From: Linnemannia schmuckeri
Lineage: Eukaryota; Mortierellomycota; Mortierellomycetes; Mortierellales; Mortierellaceae
Length of the DNA: 64,000 nt
Assembly (NCBI GenBank): GCA_029449235.1
Contig: JANATG010000006.1
Span: forward strand, 1-64,000
Direction of reading: 5' to 3'
The position numbers were made by a program, and so were the translations under genes. The notes beneath the pieces were generated by a model. That model worked only from the letters and a program-made list of their open reading frames with translations, was not told the origin of the DNA and did not search any database. The first letter of the stretch is position 1. Each line of letters opens with the position of its first letter. This document shows positions 40,501 to 52,421 of the stretch, in pieces.

Positions 40501-42216
40501 CGCCATTCCACTTCGTCAAGAATGCAGTCGGTGAGATTGTCATCCAGCAATACAGAGCAGTAGATGGCCTTGCATTCGATTGCGCGTCCAAGCATAATAT
40601 ATGAGGATCCCCAGCGTGTACACACATCAAGCAGAGGAGAAAGACCCTGCCTTCTGTCTGGAGTTGCCGTGAGCGTCTTGAACTTTTCGAGGCGAGATAA
40701 AGATCGTCTATAATTCAAGAAAAAAAATTAATAAGAGTTGAGCACATGTAGTAGCTGGAAATACATAATAGACCAGAAGATCGCATTAAAGGACGTTCAT
40801 CAGTTTCCATACAGCAAAGCATACCTGATTTTGATAATGCCCTTTCTCAACTTTTGAAGAGCAAGCGTAGTAGATGAGTTGTTATCCACTGGCTCATCGG
40901 TGGCTTCTTCATCTTCCTCCGTCACAATACTTGTACGAACAAACCCCTCTGTATCATCATCGTCTTCCACATCCATAAATTCCGCATCACTTGGTGCCTC
41001 TGCTCCCAGACCTCCTTTACCGAGCATAGCCTGTACAGCAAGGTTCATAACATGCGCAAGACAAGGGACATGCTGCTTGGATGCTTTAAATGGTCTCCTA
41101 TAAAGTATTGCAGATACATATATAACAGATAAGGATTAAAACGTTCTACAAATGATAGCAAAGGCTGCAAAGGTATATTATTGTTAGATCCTTTTTTGTA
41201 TGCTTACCACTCATTAGGGCGCTCGCGTGTATATGCCTCAAAGTCCGCTGTTAGTTTAAGGACATTAGAGCCGCTGTCGCTGGTGATCGACATAACCTTC
41301 TGCTGCAACTTAAAGCGCTCCACAACCTTGATAAACGCCTGCATTAGCGCCTCGCCCGTGTGCGAACCTTTTAGATGTTCAAAGCCCAGGGTAACATCAT
41401 GCTGAACCCAGTTGTCATCGATCCAATGAGCAGTAACAGCAAGAAATGACGATTGGAAGGGACTTGTCCAGCCATCTAAGGTGAAAGCAACCATAGGTAC
41501 TGTTGCAAGTTCGTTACGAATAAGCTCCTCATGCTCCTCATACAATTTCGATACCTGCATTGAAAAATGGCCATATTGTTATGGTCATTTAATAAAGAAA
41601 CAATTATATTATTAATAAAACATGCATTTGATTTAATTGGTTGCCCTATTTTCCATCTTACATGTAAGTGACGTACCCTTCTGGCAATTGTATCATTAGA
41701 CGGTAATTTTAAGTCGTCTGTAGAGGGCGCCGCATGTGCAAGTTCGAGTAGCTCCTTTAGCAAAGGCGACTGGACAAAGGTATAAGGTAGCTTGTGTCGG
41801 ACAAGGACTTTACAGATATGCCGTTCAAGCGCGTCTGGTGAAAAATGAGCTGAGGATCGCTTTCCATTGTTTGCCAGAGCATGATCGATAGACCCTGTTC
41901 GACCTACATCTGGATTGAGTCTGTGATCGTTCATGAGGTGATTCCTGATGTTGGTGGTTGAGCCCTTGATCGATACCCATCCATTTTTTTGTGGGCAGCC
42001 TGGGACTGTACAGTAGATTCTGACAATACCATCAGCATCGGTTTGCTTTACGGCCCAGCGCCAAACCCAACTGACCTCCTTGTTCGATTTTGTACTTGTT
42101 GGTGAGAGTGCTGGAGATGGAAGATCGAGTGTGGAGACTGAACCAAAACTCTGTTGTTCTAGTGTAAAGCTTTGTCGATCGACAGCCTCATTCTCCTCAT
42201 CTGTCGCCCTCGAGGC
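34516..42216 (-). CDS. hAT transposase, spliced, interrupted by A3
   Basis: Supported exons on the minus strand: 42216-41677, 41554-41208, 41097-40825, 40707-39861, then across A3 to 34614-34516. They have GT-AG introns and consistent phases, giving about 701 codons plus stop. The first listed exon holds a BED zinc finger (YCTVPGC, then STTNIRNHL and H). Exon 2 has the DGWTS motif of the RNase H-like core. Exon 3 begins with CLAHVMNLAV. The C terminus is the hAT dimerisation domain (APSERCFSKA, continuing past A3 into RNRLGPNKIQ). A TAG stands just before 42216 and no ATG precedes the BED finger, so at least one 5' exon is unassigned. Confidence 0.87.
34615..34712 (-). repeat. A3 3' LTR (98 bp)
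   Basis: TGCAAC...GTTGCA, matching A2. Flanked by CTGAT at 34610-34614. Confidence 0.92.
34723..38589 (-). CDS. A3 Pol polyprotein
   Basis: Same 1288-codon -1 frame as A2 Pol, entered at the slippery site GGGAAAT (38595-38589 on the minus strand). The retropepsin triad is DGG (38137-38145), RT has YLDD, and RNase H, integrase and chromodomain follow. Differences from A2 are few and mostly G-to-A or C-to-T changes (for example Asp to Asn in ELINRF near 37290, Glu to Lys in KTKADH near 37034, and ALP/APP in the linker). Intact, so a possible source of integrase and RT. Confidence 0.93.
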   Translation of the reverse strand, partial: CPQQLGAVQDPVAEIPSLCPSGEGSDHTPELSRKEKNEIKLPDRSVNKISNQTQITNSNRDTHSPPTLAPSLDQTSTFDSSHLVSRTSDGPDLDLDTPVVSTTPPTKRQLRRRRQKQLRLCSFSIAEAERQLLTFNCLVSGFPARVLIDGGAEGNVISTSFQKKNNLPRTVINPIPVLLPDGSSSITNHTVNITIERKGYTDNLNPILYPLKKYDLILGKPWLTHINPQINWRTNALHFNHNNTAIEWDCTGFKSNNIQTRTGGRLLTHLHFHTMATLPGSDVFLALVKSSKDLQKDKNNKDKDASAPPKRPAMTPEIRAIVEDEFKDVFPDTLPSGLPPDRGDAMKIETDPTADPPFKPVIRLSIAELDELRKQLDDLLAKKFIKPSTSPYGAPVLFVRKKDGTLRMCVDYRGLNRITRKNRHPLPRIDELINRFRGARYFTKLDLLSGYHQQRIYEPHTHKTAFRCRYGHFEFNVVPFGLTNAPASFSNMMLRVLDPVLDKWVVVYLDDILIYSKTKADHLKHLRSVLELLRKHGLYVKLSKCSFMQEQTEFLGHTISKNGISTSAGLVKAIREWPRPTSIKDVQQFLGLAQFYQTYIDKFADIALPLSELLAGGATFSWDNDKEQAFITLKAAISSAPVLRIFDPDLPTTVETDASGFAIGAVLFQTDANGVSRPVAFTSRKLQPAERNYPTHEQELLAVVHALRTWRYYLDGSHFIVYTDHATLRHFPTQPKLTRRQARWMELLQEYDFDFKYKRGADNTVPDALSRRPDHCTEDPVSPSTEPVEIHSIDIQLEPGVRQRLIEDYQNSPRLSLVYKSCLEGSVPPGYSFHNGLLYYDRRGTVVLAIPQKADICHSLLHDCHDAPIAGHFGFRKTYDKLRRIAYWPNMAKETQLYVDSCEKCQRNKPSQERPAGLLQPLPIPVRRWEVVTMDFITHLPKTPRNHDAITVFVDKLSKHVHFVPSTTTATAPDVARQFFDNVFRHHGMPTTIVSDRDSKFTSHFWQELHRLMDVKLAMSTAYHPQTDGQTEVMNKTLGIMLRAFIDEKQTNWDTLLPAAEFAYNNSVHHSTGHSPFFLNTGQHPRIPATLLSHTDSNVPSVHNYLDQQATALIFAQDALQRAQDHQKEQADKRRRDHDYKVGDKVLLSAENITMPADSGLSSDKLKPRFIGPFTLLEQRSPVTFLVDLPPSYNIHNIFHIDLFRHYIESPLTFGRRTPAPPPPVVVEGTEEYEVESILRYRKYRRQHQFLVAWKGYGREDQTWEPAANLENCQDLVNAFKKDHGIVF
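38574..39758 (-). CDS. A3 Gag (394 aa)
   Basis: Counterpart of A2 Gag with the ATG at the LTR/PBS joint (39758). Zinc knuckle CFKCRRINAGHYSWDC keeps the six-residue spacer. A few substitutions from A2 (Lys to Arg in FGPRGA, Thr to Ser in RSHSP, Leu to Phe in the knuckle). Internal ATG alternative at 39566. Confidence 0.91.
   Translation of the reverse strand: MVAKVHNSTNKTPEHSAQPPEHPAQTPDSSSSPETSPSTSSIPSPCLPPINTYFITDFLSELTIMTDDNLATIIELDTTSKPAKYDGTRDGFKCLAWLKEVQRYFTMKNVPDRKRTIHAVNLLNQTSLLWWESLNIDDTCEYSTFTTLFKKAYMPDGFLEQVRGLLLNAKLTTNLAEYLTRIRLYMNILLAEDPTGRVFLEATVRVVFLQGCPDDLRQLLQTDQVSNPNNTFFDMCSKAEGFDTIYAFGPRGATKGMFAKAMNSMRSHSPTTSSNPAPPAFDPMAMEIDNISLDPTTRALMASVQSLTIAVHAMTTQFNNQQSQPRLARLTDDEKKYLQDNNGCFKCRRINAGHYSWDCGKNRNTNRSPRAQTVNNIANVGNLPTDQSGNAPSN
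39758..39855 (-). repeat. A3 5' LTR (98 bp)
   Basis: Matches the other family A LTRs. On the minus strand it is followed by TGGTAGCAAAGGTTC. Confidence 0.92.
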
Positions 42217-43305
42217 CTACAGTTTTGTAAAAAAAAATGGTTGTAAAATATCAAGATTAAGTTAATTAGCGTTTGGCTACAGAAAAGACTTGGTGATCAA
42301 GACCAGTTAGGCGGTTTACATTACAGAATGTAGCAAGGTATCCAATGATTGAGCCATATCCTTGCAAGCAACAAAAGGAAGGGATATTAGAAAAGGAGAA
42401 GCAGAAACGTGGGTTTATGTACAAGTGAGAAACGGGAAAAGAAGGCAGAGTAAAAGAAAAAGAGAAAGAGAAGGCAAGAGGGGAAAAAAAAAAAGAAGGC
42501 AAGAAGAGGAAAAAAAAGGGGGGGATGAGGAGGGAAAAAAAGAGAAGGCAAAAGGGGGGGAAAAAAGAGAGTGCAAGAGGACAAAAAAAATAGCCAAGAG
42601 GGGGGGAAAAAAAGGCAAAAGGAAAAAAAAAAAAGAGGGAAAAAAAGAAAACAAGAGGGAGAGGAGGTGTTAAAAGAGAGGGATCTTTATTACATACTGC
42701 TGAGGGTATAACATGATTAACGCAGCCCACTCTGGTGGTGACTTGCTTACTCAGGTGGAGCCATTACCACGTGATACACTTTTTCGTCGAAAAAAAGGGG
42801 TTATCAGAAAATAAACCAATGTCCGCAACAGCGGAGAGTGTTGCGAACCTGGGCTTAGATTTCTCATCCAGCAAGAAAGAAACATTTGGGCTTAGTTGTT
42901 TAGTGTTCTCCATTTCTACATTCATGCTACTATTCCTGCTGTGTGTTAAAACATTTATTTATTCCTTGCTATCTTGACATGCTATTCTGTTTATATCTGT
43001 TCAGGCCCTTTTCTTTTACCTTGACGTGTTTAACCTTACATTTATTTACACTTCTTGATATTCATCTTTCTTCTTGCCCCTGTATTCTTCTCGTCTTGCT
43101 TTTGTTCTTGTTCTTGTCTTGCCAAAATGTAAAAATAATCTCTCTTTCCCTCTTTCTTCATTTTGCAATAATAACATTCTATACACCCTATTTTTTGTTT
43201 TCTCTTTTCTTTGCCTTCTCGTACTCTTACTCTTACTCATCATCAGCCCAGAGCCTGGCAGGGGTTCTTGAAAGTAAAGAAAATGTTAATGTTCAGAAGA
43301 TAAAA
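42217..43305 (-). other. hAT 5' region: probable first exon(s) and polypurine tract
   Basis: No coding exon can be fixed here. 42405-42670 is almost pure A/G on the + strand (pyrimidine on the transposase strand), with blocks such as GGGGGGGAAAAAAAGG. Long frames there are low-complexity artefacts. The transposase promoter and 5' exon should lie in this stretch. Confidence 0.5.
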
Positions 43306-43486
43306 ATCGAGTTGAATCGAATCGAATCGAATCGAATAGAGGTCGAATCGAATCGAGGTCGAATCAAACTGAAGTCGAATCGAATCGAATTCGAATCAAA
43401 TGAAAGTCGAATCGAATCGAAGTCGAATCGAATCGATATAAGCCACATTCGACTTTCATTCGATTCGAATTCGATTCGATTCGACT
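43306..43486. repeat. hAT right subterminal TTCGA array
   Basis: About 180 bp of GAATCGAATCGA and TTCGATTCGAA units inside the right TIR, largely the reverse complement of the left array. Orientation flips near 43440. Confidence 0.85.
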
Positions 43487-43500
43487 GTTGAGAATCACTA

Positions 43501-43687
43501 GTTGTTTCTTTATTTTACACCACTGAGTGGTATTTAACCACGATTGTGACAAATGATCACGGAGGTGATAATAAATAACAGAAGTGGTAATTATCACGGA
43601 GGTGACGATTAACCACGGAGGTGAATACACTTCTTCGTTAAATAAAAAGACGGGGTAAAATGAAAATAATAACCCCGTACCGCAACA
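43501..43687 (-). repeat. D1 5' LTR, outer fragment
   Basis: The other part of the interrupted LTR. 43501-43508 is the second copy of the hAT TSD GTTGTTTC. 43509-43687 plus 34017-34061 gives 224 bp matching 23246-23469. GTAG follows at 43688-43691. Confidence 0.88.
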
Positions 43688-43691
43688 GTAG

Positions 43692-44016
43692 CTGAATGGG
43701 GTAAGTTATTAAGGAAGAGTGGTCCTCATCACAGTTACACTTTTCTCCATCTTTTAATTCTCATTCGCAAACGTCACTCATCACTTGCTTGCATCATCAT
43801 TTCCATCAGATGACATCGACAGACGAAATCTGATTGCTTGCATCATCATCTCATTTTGATGACATCCACAGACATCATGTGATCTGTCTGATGAACACAT
43901 GCTTACTATTTTTTTCTACACTCTCAAAATTTTTACATTTTTTGGAGGGAGAGAGGAAGACAGCACAGACATTGCTGAATTTTACTTTAATTTACAATTC
44001 ATCCACACTCAACTAT
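43692..44016. other. No gene seen (325 bp)
   Basis: Flank of D1. It contains partial direct repeats around GCTTGCATCATCATTTCC and GATGACATC(G/C)ACAGAC (43788-43875). No coding or RNA gene is supported. Confidence 0.5.
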
Positions 44017-44278
44017 GAGGTTTTGACTATCACGTCTTTTGTCCTCCTGTATTCTATGAGGTTTTGACTGTCATGTCTTTTATCCTCCTGTATTCTTTGA
44101 GGTTTTGACTATCACGTCTTTTGTCCTCCTGTATTTTATAAGGTTTTGGCTATCATGCCTTTTGTCCTTTCACATCTTCGAGGTTTTGACAACAATGTCT
44201 TTTGTCCTCTCACATTCCTGAGGTTTTGTCCACATGGTCTTTTATCCTCAAGGTTTTGATCCATTGATCTTTTCCCTC
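44017..44278 (+). ncRNA. Tandem array of seven U-rich hairpins (ENE-like)
   Basis: Units start at 44017, 44058, 44099, 44140, 44180, 44220 and 44250, with a period of about 41 bp. Units 1-6 read (G/A)AGG-TTTT-inner stem-TTTT-(G/A)T-CCT(C/T) over 30 bp. Inner stems are GAC/GTC in units 1, 2, 3 and 5, GGC/GCC in unit 4 and GATC/GATC in unit 7. The outer clamp changes from GAGG/CCTC to AAGG/CCTT in unit 4. Two paired changes in one unit support RNA pairing. Two opposed U tracts between G-C clamps are the ENE plan for binding poly(A). C1 and D1 carry this design just before their 3' LTRs, so this is probably the 3' region of a lost + strand relative. Confidence 0.55.
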
Positions 44279-44387
44279 TCATATCGGATTGTATCAGTCT
44301 TAATGTACGATACGCGTGGGTTTTATTCACTTTCCCTCGTCCCTCATTTTTGCCTTCTCAGCCTTGGCTATTTTCTGGCCAGGGGGT

Positions 44388-44531
44388 TGACAAAATACAG
44401 GGTACTTTTTACTTGACGAAGAAATCTCTATAAATAAGTGTGTTCAATAAACGGGTCAACAACAACGACCTTCTTTCTCGTCTTCTCCTCTCCATCTGAA
44501 TTTTGACTATTGTGAGACGTCGATACGAACA
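44388..44531 (+). repeat. Candidate degenerate LTR
   Basis: By analogy with C1 and D1 an LTR should follow the hairpin array. A purine run (CCAGGGGGT) is followed by TGACAAAATAC. A good TATA motif (CTCTATAAATAAG, about 44430) comes next, and a possible CA end falls near 44531, about 144 bp. There is no second copy or TSD to confirm it; it could equally be ordinary promoter-like DNA. Confidence 0.25.
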
Positions 44532-44589
44532 TAACTGAATTGATAGGCGTAGTAATTATGTATTACTTCAAAAAAAAAAATAGAAAAGG

Positions 44590-45633
44590 CTACCAGGATA
44601 CTTGCTTATAGGCGTCGAGGTGACCATTGGCACCGCCACGGTAGAGTTCGCGAATAATTTCGCCGCGCTCAACCGTCGTATCCACAATTGCCTGCGAGTG
44701 ACACGGCTCCACTCGACCGTACCACACAGACGCTCCTCCCCGGTGCACAATAACATTGCCGGCAAACTTGTGGCCACCAATATGGCTCACCAACCAGATC
44801 TCGACATCGCCCTTGGCATCACCCAACAGGTCCTTGGATCGCAGGATCCGTATAAACTCCTTTTTCAGGATTGCCGCCGTAACCCCACAGCGCTTATCGC
44901 GCTTCTTATGCGAGCAAATCATAATGGCTGCCTTGGCTTCCCACCGGTGGGCTGTGAAGGTGGTCTTGCCCGCCTTGACCTCTCTGCTCAGAGGAAGGCT
45001 GCCATGGTCAACTCCAGTCAAAGCACTAGGAACAGTGTTGACGCTGCTGCTGGTGCCATCTTGTAATGCGGTTGCGGTCTCCTGACTCTGCAATACCGTT
45101 CCACCCGATGCGCTCTGTCCCCATGCACCCTCAAAAGGCGGCACTAAAAAGGCTTCGAAAAAGTCGTCGCATTGCTCGGGTGTAATATTGTTGACGACAA
45201 TTTGATCTGGTAGCACAACCACCTGCCACCCGGGTTTATCCCATGTCTCCGACATTCTAGACGAATTGGTCAAGACGATCCGGTAAACCGACCGGCTATT
45301 GTCAGAATCCCGGAGACGCTGCTGACCCTTATCGATGGCATTCTGGAGGTAAAAGGCAAGGGAGGACTTGTCGCTGTCGATGTGTCCCTCCCAATCCTCC
45401 TTGCCTGTCGAGATGAGGACATGGCGCTCGTAGGGCTTGACAGAATGAAGAAGCGGCATGGTCTGATTGATCTTGAGGTAGGGAGGGTAGTGCGGGTGAT
45501 CGTCGTCGTCACAAGGATTCGGACATGCGCTGCAGTCGGAGAGGCCCACAAAGGGCGGCGCATCGACATCGACCTCTGCACTCCCTATTGCCACGCGTTT
45601 TGCAGTGAGAAACAGCCTTTGCATGTAGTTCAT
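44590..45633 (-). CDS. Apd1/Aim32-like [2Fe-2S] sucrase/ferredoxin-like protein
   Basis: Intron-free, 347 residues from the ATG at 45633 (MNYMQRLFLT); frames extended further upstream use a TTG. Belongs to the thioredoxin-like sucrase/ferredoxin-like family. Near the C terminus it has CSHKKRDKRC (Cys at about 240 and 249) and HIGGH (His at about 284 and 288). That is the CX8C...HX3H set which ligates a bis-histidinyl [2Fe-2S] cluster in yeast Apd1 and Aim32. An N-terminal CSACPNPC also stands out, followed by an acidic loop. Apd1 is cytosolic and Aim32 mitochondrial; the target here is undecided. Likely redox role. First single-copy gene inward from the transposon block. Confidence 0.85.
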   Translation of the reverse strand: MNYMQRLFLTAKRVAIGSAEVDVDAPPFVGLSDCSACPNPCDDDDHPHYPPYLKINQTMPLLHSVKPYERHVLISTGKEDWEGHIDSDKSSLAFYLQNAIDKGQQRLRDSDNSRSVYRIVLTNSSRMSETWDKPGWQVVVLPDQIVVNNITPEQCDDFFEAFLVPPFEGAWGQSASGGTVLQSQETATALQDGTSSSVNTVPSALTGVDHGSLPLSREVKAGKTTFTAHRWEAKAAIMICSHKKRDKRCGVTAAILKKEFIRILRSKDLLGDAKGDVEIWLVSHIGGHKFAGNVIVHRGGASVWYGRVEPCHSQAIVDTTVERGEIIRELYRGGANGHLDAYKQVSW

Positions 45634-46382
45634 TTTGAAAAGGAAGAGTGGTGTTGTGCAGAGTAGAGCAGAGTGGAGTGAAGGATTATTTGAAGTATAG
45701 GAGTGTTTGGGCAATGTAAGTGAGGTAAGTGAGGAATGAGGAATGAAGAGAAAGATGATGATGAGAAAAGGCCCTGAAGAACGAATACTGCTTTTTGTGC
45801 GTATGTGTGTGTTCTGAGGGGAAAAAGAGAGAGAGAAAGAGAGAGAGACGCGAATTTAAATTGGAGGGAAGAAAGTAAAGAAAGTGGAGGGAAAAAGAAA
45901 TGCCGTGGAGAAAGAAAAAAAAGGACGGATGGGCTGCTATTTATGTTTTTTTGTACCTTGGACAAGTTGCTGTTTGTTTTGAACTGGAGCGATTGGGCGG
46001 AGATTAGGCGGCGATTGGATACTTTTTGCCAAGAAAAGAGAGAACGTCGAGGAGCGAGGAGGCGCAAAGGGCGCAAAGGCACAAAGGGACACAAAGAGAT
46101 ATAAAGGGAGGTCCCAATGGTGCCTTGAACCCTCCTCAATCGAAAAAGGAAATAAAAAGCCTCGTTGTTTTTTTTTGTTTTTTTTTTTTTTTTTGGTTGA
46201 ATTTGTGAAGGATGTGTACATGTAAGCAAAGTAGTAATAAAAAAACAAAAGAGGGCATAACAAATGTAAAGTGCAAAGGAAGTTGGGCTGTAGTAGAAAG
46301 GGGGGAGGAAATAGGAAAACAAGAAGCGGCTAATCTAGATGCGAAGCAGCAGGGTATGCCAGGTCTGTCTATCTATTTTTGC
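45634..46382. other. Intergenic, about 750 bp
   Basis: Promoter side of the Apd1-like gene and 3' side of the transporter. Purine-rich stretches (GAGAGAAAGAGAG near 45825-45850) and a T-run near 46170-46194. No gene seen. Confidence 0.6.
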
Positions 46383-49764
<3,382 letters not shown>

Positions 49765-51365
49765 CTGGAGTGATCACTTCTTTGTTGCGAGTTTTGTATG
49801 TTGATGAGAAGCAGAGATGGAGAGAAGATAGGTCGTTGCGCGAGGAGTGATACAAAGGAAGGAAGAGAGTGATGATTAGATATAACGAGTTCAAGGGGAA
49901 CTTGGTGCGACTTGAGGCTGTAAATAACAAGTCGAGTGGAGGAGGAAGAAGGGGGAAGGAGTGGACAGAAAGGATGGTTTAAAGAGAGAAGAGAAGAGAA
50001 GAAAGAAAGGAATGAAAAGAGAAGGGTACAAAAAAAAATCAGAAAGAGAGACAAAAGGAAAGAAGGATAGGATCCACACCAAATAAAGAAGCGCTTTCTT
50101 TTCATGGATCAAATCTCAAGATTCATTCACAGCCAGAGTCGGGCAGACGCATCTTATTTCCTTTCGGTATTGCCTCAGCTCGGGGTACCATGCTGCGGGG
50201 AGGGCAAGGGGAACAAGGAGGGTAAGAAGAGGATGTCCATCCAACGAACGAACGAACCAAATGGACCAACCATCATCCAAAGGTTGTGCTCCAGTCGGTG
50301 AATGAAATATAGACAACAGCAACTACCAGCATTGAATAGACAGCGAACAGTATTCCTGAGAAAATAAATAAAAGCAAAAAGAAAAAAAGAGAGCAAGTGC
50401 GGCGACTCCATCCACCCCCGTCTTGGTCCAGGCGCAATCCTTTCTCTTAATGGAAGGCTTCCTCAACGGACTGTTTTGTTTTTTTTGTCTTTGTTTAATG
50501 TTGTTTACTGTTGTTGTTCATAATTGATGATAGGAGAACGAGGCATACTGTGTCTATGAGTTTGCAATTGCAACAGACATTCTCAACAGCGACAGGGGCA
50601 GTTTCCACATTACAATTAGTTGCGTGTCCGTGGACAATGTAAAGAAGTTGGCATACATCCATTGCGCGCCCATATGTATGTGTCTCTTACTCATATGCAA
50701 AAGGTACGAGTGTGCGCTAAAAAGGAAATCTCGTCCTTTTCTCCCACCCCAACGAAAAAAGAAAAAAAAAAGGAACCTTCAATGTCTGAAAGAGAAAAAG
50801 AGCGGGCTCCCGACTTTTTTTCCCTTTTCTCGTATTCAGGGCGTCATCGTCCCAAGTGAAGTGTCGTCATGTCAAATCGGCGCTACGCTCTTCGTCTCTT
50901 CTTCGCTCTGTACGTCCCATGTTTGTTACAGTGTTGCTACACAGTCATTCAGTCATTCAATTATTTGATCAGTCAGTCAACTGAATGCACTAGGAATCTT
51001 ACGGACTCCAGAGAAGGCGGAATGATGATGCCGATAATGATGCCGGTGCCTCGTCAAGCTTGTCCACATGCACATCTTTGTTATGCTTCTTCGTCTTCTT
51101 TTCAAACGACTCTTTCTGTAGATATATAAGAGCTTGGTGAGTTTGAGACCACGTCTATGAAGACAGTAAAAAGGCATACTTACAATATTATTTTTTGTGG
51201 AAGAAAGAAAAGACAATGGGCTTGTTGACGTTTAACAATAGCTAGCATCAAGTGTATCCTCACGATAATATTTTGTATCGTTTTTATTCTCTTTGTTAAA
51301 GAGAGAAAAGACAAGCCTTGGAAGTAGTGAAGAGTCCCCTCATGGTACTCCTGCAAAGTCATAAC
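49765..51365. other. Intergenic, about 1.6 kb
   Basis: 5' side of the transporter and 3' side of PER1. It holds GA/TC-rich leader sequence (49960-50060) and A/T-rich stretches, with no frame showing protein-like composition and no RNA gene I can support. Confidence 0.6.
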
Positions 51366-52421
51366 CTAATCGCGGTGGGAGGTGCTGAGGACACCCTTCA
51401 TGTTGCGGACTTCCCATTCGGTGTCCTTGAGGAGAAAGCGGTACCAGATTGGGACCAGAGGGATAGTAGCAGCATGCCAGAGAGAATGAGCATCCAGAAT
51501 ACCCCAAAGTGGCGGAAAGTCCAGAATCTCGAGACACATGGCCGTGGTAATCAAAAGAGCAGAGACGGAGGGCTCCCAGGCATAGGGTCTCTCCCTCCAG
51601 TTCATGATGCTCCAGCAGATCCACCACATGTTGTGAATTCCACCAATCGTCGCCGTTGCAGCCATGTTGTAACCATAGTCAAATTGGACAAAGGTCAGGT
51701 ATCCAATGTGGAGCAAGAGTGGGACCAAACAAACAAAGCCCCAGACGAGTTGCGAGCGAATGTTGACCATGCGAGTAATACGGATGACGGTGTAAAAGAG
51801 TCCATACATAATGGCGGTTCCTGCGGAAAAGTAGTCGAGTTTCTCTGTGCTGGGCCAGTCGCGCGAGTGGTAGACGGCGGACCAGAGCCAGGTGTTGATG
51901 CCAACGATGGCGTATCCGAGGTAGAAGGGCCGCATGTAGTAGTTTTCAGGGATGGCGCGTTTAAGGCGAGGCCAGGCGAGGACATGCATGTATCCGTTGA
52001 GGAGGGAGAAGAGGACCGAGGCGGGTTCCTGCATGCCAAGGAAGCGGTGGAAGGGCCACTTGCCGTGGTACTGGTGGACGGGTTGCTTCTGCTGGATGGC
52101 GTTCTCGGTAATGGTGTGCATGCAGAGGTATCTGCAGTTATCCATGCATGTCCACTTAGTAAGTCGCAGTGATAGCTCGAGCGGTTCGCGTTCCTCTTTA
52201 TAACAGGAGTCCGAGTCGCAGTTATTAACGCAGGAGATGTATTCCTGCTGACGGTCTCCGGATGAGGCGAAAGCCAAGGACGCGCAACATGCGATGAGTG
52301 CGATTGTGAGGGTGATTACTGTGAATGTCTTTATGACGCGGGATCGTCTTGCTGTTGATATGGGTTGTGTCATCTCGCGTTCCTGTTCCTGTCCGTGTGC
52401 TTCCCGGGTATGTGATGCCAT
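51366..52421 (-). CDS. PER1: PER1/PGAP3 GPI-remodelling phospholipase
   Basis: Intron-free, 351 residues from ATG 52421 (MASHTREAHG), close to the yeast Per1 length. A hydrophobic signal segment lies at about 30-50. It is followed by a Cys-rich lumenal region (CVNNCDSDSC, CMDNCRYLC) and several membrane segments. CREST-superfamily residues are present: SAVYHSRDW (His at about 184), EKLDYFSAG and, near the C terminus, DAHSLWH (about 305). The enzyme acts in the ER and removes the unsaturated sn-2 acyl chain of GPI anchors before they receive a saturated chain. Standalone gene. Confidence 0.9.
   Translation of the reverse strand: MASHTREAHGQEQEREMTQPISTARRSRVIKTFTVITLTIALIACCASLAFASSGDRQQEYISCVNNCDSDSCYKEEREPLELSLRLTKWTCMDNCRYLCMHTITENAIQQKQPVHQYHGKWPFHRFLGMQEPASVLFSLLNGYMHVLAWPRLKRAIPENYYMRPFYLGYAIVGINTWLWSAVYHSRDWPSTEKLDYFSAGTAIMYGLFYTVIRITRMVNIRSQLVWGFVCLVPLLLHIGYLTFVQFDYGYNMAATATIGGIHNMWWICWSIMNWRERPYAWEPSVSALLITTAMCLEILDFPPLWGILDAHSLWHAATIPLVPIWYRFLLKDTEWEVRNMKGVLSTSHRD

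Larger units (their letters stand above)
34062..43500 (-). mobile_element. hAT DNA transposon inserted in the D1 LTR
   Basis: Bounded by imperfect terminal inverted repeats (TAGTGTTTCTCAA at the left, TAGTGATTCTCAA on the opposite strand at the right). An 8-bp TSD GTTGTTTC flanks it (34054-34061 and 43501-43508), the size expected for hAT. The empty site is visible in the D1 3' LTR. It is about 4.2 kb after removing A3. Both ends carry long TTCGA arrays. It encodes a spliced BED-finger transposase broken only by A3. Confidence 0.94.
23246..43687 (-). mobile_element. Ty3/gypsy element D1, host of A2 and the hAT
   Basis: Minus-strand LTR element split by A2 (24970-30210) and by the hAT (34062-43500), which itself contains A3. 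Both LTRs are 224 bp, and I see no difference between them after joining the two parts of the 5' LTR (34017-34061 and 43509-43687). They have TG...CA ends and are flanked by GTAG (23242-23245 and 43688-43691). Gag-pol is open throughout, but no ATG lies between the LTR and about 130 codons into gag, and the RT active site is altered. D1 is therefore young but probably defective. Confidence 0.88.

Noticed and set aside
42266..42730. Long hydrophobic and Lys/Arg-rich frames in the hAT 5' region
   Set aside because: They are translations of an almost pure purine/pyrimidine tract; composition is extreme and no splice to the transposase can be justified.
45634..45714. Longer Apd1-like start at 45714
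   Set aside because: The codon is TTG; the ATG at 45633 gives a normal N terminus and family-like length.
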